Source: Arthrobacter sp. M4 (GTDB taxonomy: Bacteria; Actinomycetota; Actinomycetes; Actinomycetales; Micrococcaceae). From it: a DNA stretch of 64,000 bases. The translations under genes were made by a program, and so were the position numbers. Each line of letters starts with the position of its first letter. Position 1 is the first letter of the stretch. Below, piece by piece: positions 62,353 through 64,000 of this stretch. The notes under the pieces were generated by a model. It worked only from the letters and a program-made list of their open reading frames with translations. It was not told where the DNA came from and did not search any database. The stretch is from contig NZ_JAIWYX010000012.1 in assembly GCF_020251205.1 (NCBI RefSeq), forward strand, positions 1 to 64,000, read 5' to 3'.

Positions 62353-63051
62353 CTAAGGGACGGCAACTCCAAGCCGTTCGAGCAACAGCCGGCAGGCGCT
62401 CGGCACCGGCTGGACGATTTCCGCCGTAGTGGTTTGGGCCAATCGCAGCGCGGTGGCGCTGAGGGGACCGCCCGCAATGATTACCGCTTCGGCGCCGTCC
62501 AGCGTGGATTGCTCGACGGCGGCAGCCAGCTCCAGGTATTGGCGTTCCGGATCGGCAGCCAGTACCAGGGGCTCAGAATCGGTGAGCCGGACGCCGGTGA
62601 ACAACTCCGACTTGCCGTGCGCAGCAACAAGCTTTTCCAGTGACTCAGCCAGCAAGGGTGTGCTTGTCGCCATTCCAAACTTTCGGTTTCCCCGGGCAGC
62701 CGCGTGAATGGAACCCTGCCCGATACCGACCACCGGGAGCTCCAGTGCCTCGTGAAGCTCCGCTCGGCCCGGGTCGCCGATGGCGGCCACAATCACTCCG
62801 GCGACGGAACCGCCGTCGCGCCCTGATAAGTCTGGCCCTGACAGGTAGTCCAGCACCGCGGAACGCACGTGCGGCTGGGACTCGGCCAGGGCACCGGGGT
62901 CGATGATCATTGCCGGACCCGCAGCCGCAGTGAGCCCAACAACGTCAAAACCGTGCGGCTCCAATTGTGCAGCAGCAAGCTCCGCCATCATCGCCGTGGT
63001 CTTGCTGTTGCTGTTCGGGTTGACCAACAGGACCGTGTTCCTAGTGCCCAT
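62353..63051 (-). CDS. Asp/Glu/hydantoin racemase family protein lacking catalytic cysteines
   Basis: 232 residues from the ATG at 63051 (GAGGAGG upstream), overlapping the MFS stop by 11 bases. The fold is clear from VLLVNPNSNSKTTAMM, GVIVAAIGDPGRAELHEALELPVVGIG and EAVIIAGGPLSA. In active hydantoin racemases the first motif has Cys before xDPG and the second Cys after GG/LG; here these are Ala90 and Gly/Pro (194-196). It may isomerise by another route or bind without catalysis. It is coupled to the transporter. Confidence 0.8.
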   Translation of the reverse strand: MGTRNTVLLVNPNSNSKTTAMMAELAAAQLEPHGFDVVGLTAAAGPAMIIDPGALAESQPHVRSAVLDYLSGPDLSGRDGGSVAGVIVAAIGDPGRAELHEALELPVVGIGQGSIHAAARGNRKFGMATSTPLLAESLEKLVAAHGKSELFTGVRLTDSEPLVLAADPERQYLELAAAVEQSTLDGAEAVIIAGGPLSATALRLAQTTTAEIVQPVPSACRLLLERLGVAVP

Positions 63052-64000
63052 AGATTGCGGCCTCCTCATCATTATCAGTGGGACTGTCTTCCTCCAGCGG
63101 CTTGCCGAACGTCTCCGGCGGGAACTGCACTGCGACTGCGAGGACGCAGAACAGGATCGCCAGGGTGGTGAACATGCCTCCCAGCCCGGCGGCGTCGAAT
63201 ATGGCTCCGGAGATCAGCGGGAAGAGGCCACCGGAAAGGGAGCCTGCCGCGAGGATGATCGAGGTACCGAAGCCGCGGGTACGGGTGGGGTAGAGCTCCG
63301 GCGCGAAGAGCCAGATGGTGGTGTTGAGGATGATCACGGCGAAGTTGAAGAGGGCGCCGAAGATGACCACCAGGACGATGTCGTTGGCGAGGAAAGCCAT
63401 GGACAGCCCGGCAGCGCAGCCGAGGATGGCCGCTGCGGTGAGTACCTTCTTCCGCGGTAGTCGGCTGGCGAGGTAAGCGGCCGTCGCGGCTCCCACCAGT
63501 GAGCCGGACTGCATGATCAGCGTGAACCACAGGCTTGTGTTCACGGCGTAGCCTCGGGCAACAAGGATGGTCGGCATGAGCGTGAGCATGGAAATCTGTG
63601 CCGCGTATGACATGCAGACCGCGATGCACAGCAGGACCGTGCGCTTGAGCAGCTTGCCGCGAAGGGCGTCCCTCCAGTGGCCCGAGGACTTTGCCTCCAC
63701 AGGGTCGGGCGCGGCGGTGATGAACTGCTCGGGGTCGTCTATGCGGCCGGAGAGCTTGTTGCGGGCAAGCCGCGTGATGACCACGTTCGCCTCATCGATC
63801 CGGCCCTTGGAAGCCAGGAACCGCGGGGTCTCGGGGACGAACCGCCGGAAGAACATCACCAGGAGTGCAGGGACGAACAGCAGGCCGAAGACCCAACGCC
63901 ACTTGTCCGGTCCGTCGAAGAGCGTGAAGACCAAAATGCCGAAAGCCGGCGCAAGCATGTTGCCCAAACCCGCAGCGGTGACGTTGATCAGTCCGACCGC
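63041..64000 (-). CDS. MFS transporter, C-terminal part (runs off the right edge)
   Basis: At least 319 residues; the frame stays open from 63041 to the window edge (AVGLINVTAAGLGNML), so the first helices lie outside. The sequence FVPETPRFLASKGRIDEANVV and YPTRTRGFGTSIILAAGSLSGGLFPLI is typical of MFS sugar/aromatic-acid porters. At least seven helices are visible. It lies upstream of and overlaps the racemase-like gene, so they probably share a pathway, perhaps uptake of a hydantoin or amide. Confidence 0.9.
   Translation of the reverse strand, partial: AVGLINVTAAGLGNMLAPAFGILVFTLFDGPDKWRWVFGLLFVPALLVMFFRRFVPETPRFLASKGRIDEANVVITRLARNKLSGRIDDPEQFITAAPDPVEAKSSGHWRDALRGKLLKRTVLLCIAVCMSYAAQISMLTLMPTILVARGYAVNTSLWFTLIMQSGSLVGAATAAYLASRLPRKKVLTAAAILGCAAGLSMAFLANDIVLVVIFGALFNFAVIILNTTIWLFAPELYPTRTRGFGTSIILAAGSLSGGLFPLISGAIFDAAGLGGMFTTLAILFCVLAVAVQFPPETFGKPLEEDSPTDNDEEAAIYGH

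Overview
This is a high-GC chromosomal segment of an actinobacterium, most likely Micrococcaceae (Arthrobacter, Paenarthrobacter or Pseudarthrobacter). The evidence is the GC-rich codon use, a DUF222/HNH gene fragment, the DUF3073-purM-purF neighbourhood, ClpB behind an HspR (HAIR) operator, LigC-type ligase, zf-HC2 anti-sigma pairing and many TTG/GTG or near-leaderless starts. Both window edges cut genes: a DUF222/HNH protein on the left and an MFS transporter on the right. No rRNA, tRNA, CRISPR array or intact insertion sequence was seen.

Regions. 1-2.2 kb: an ECF sigma/anti-sigma pair divergent from a secreted-repeat lipoprotein, with matching ECF-type promoters in the shared gap. 2.2-12.2 kb: membrane protein, trmB, katG, two MFS transporters, M20 amidohydrolase and an Lrp-like regulator. 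12.2-16 kb: DEAD-box helicase with a leader containing a 46-codon ORF, MBL hydrolase, aldo/keto reductase. 16.2-17 kb: paired SMR exporters behind a guanidine-III riboswitch. 17-22.7 kb: hutD-like, trpF, lipoprotein, ligC, yccF, a flavin-barrel protein, comB-like and DUF4031-HD. 22.7-24.8 kb: a SipW-type signal peptidase with two likely secreted substrates. 25-33.3 kb: clpB, septum-formation protein, DUF3073, CFP32-like VOC protein, purM and purF. 33.3-35 kb: ArsR-rhodanese regulator with twin operators, and uraD-uraH.

35.3-41.6 kb is the most unusual locus. A four-gene operon encodes a receiver-PP2C phosphatase, a cellulose-synthase-like GT2 with a large insertion and no PilZ domain, a STAS anti-sigma antagonist and an RsbW-like ATPase. 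It converges on a GH26-like/OpgC-type acyltransferase fusion. I infer an exopolysaccharide made and modified under partner-switching control.

41.7-49.3 kb: bcp, an orphan OmpR-type DNA-binding protein, and the operon hyi-glxR-gcl-glxK-allB, which takes allantoin-derived glyoxylate to glycerate. It shares a TTCC-N7-GGAA operator with uraDH, so the two loci probably form one purine-catabolism regulon. 49.4-54.3 kb is a flexible, AT-richer stretch with gene remnants and a bacteriocin-like secreted protein plus a membrane partner. 54.2-56.5 kb: azlCD with a divergent Lrp regulator and a dTMP-kinase-like gene. 56.5-59.7 kb: a PL26-like rhamnogalacturonan lyase beside the 3' stub of a PL11 lyase. 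59.8-64 kb: a class A beta-lactamase-fold hydrolase, a second secreted four-cysteine protein with a small membrane partner, and a racemase-family protein lacking both catalytic cysteines next to the truncated MFS gene.
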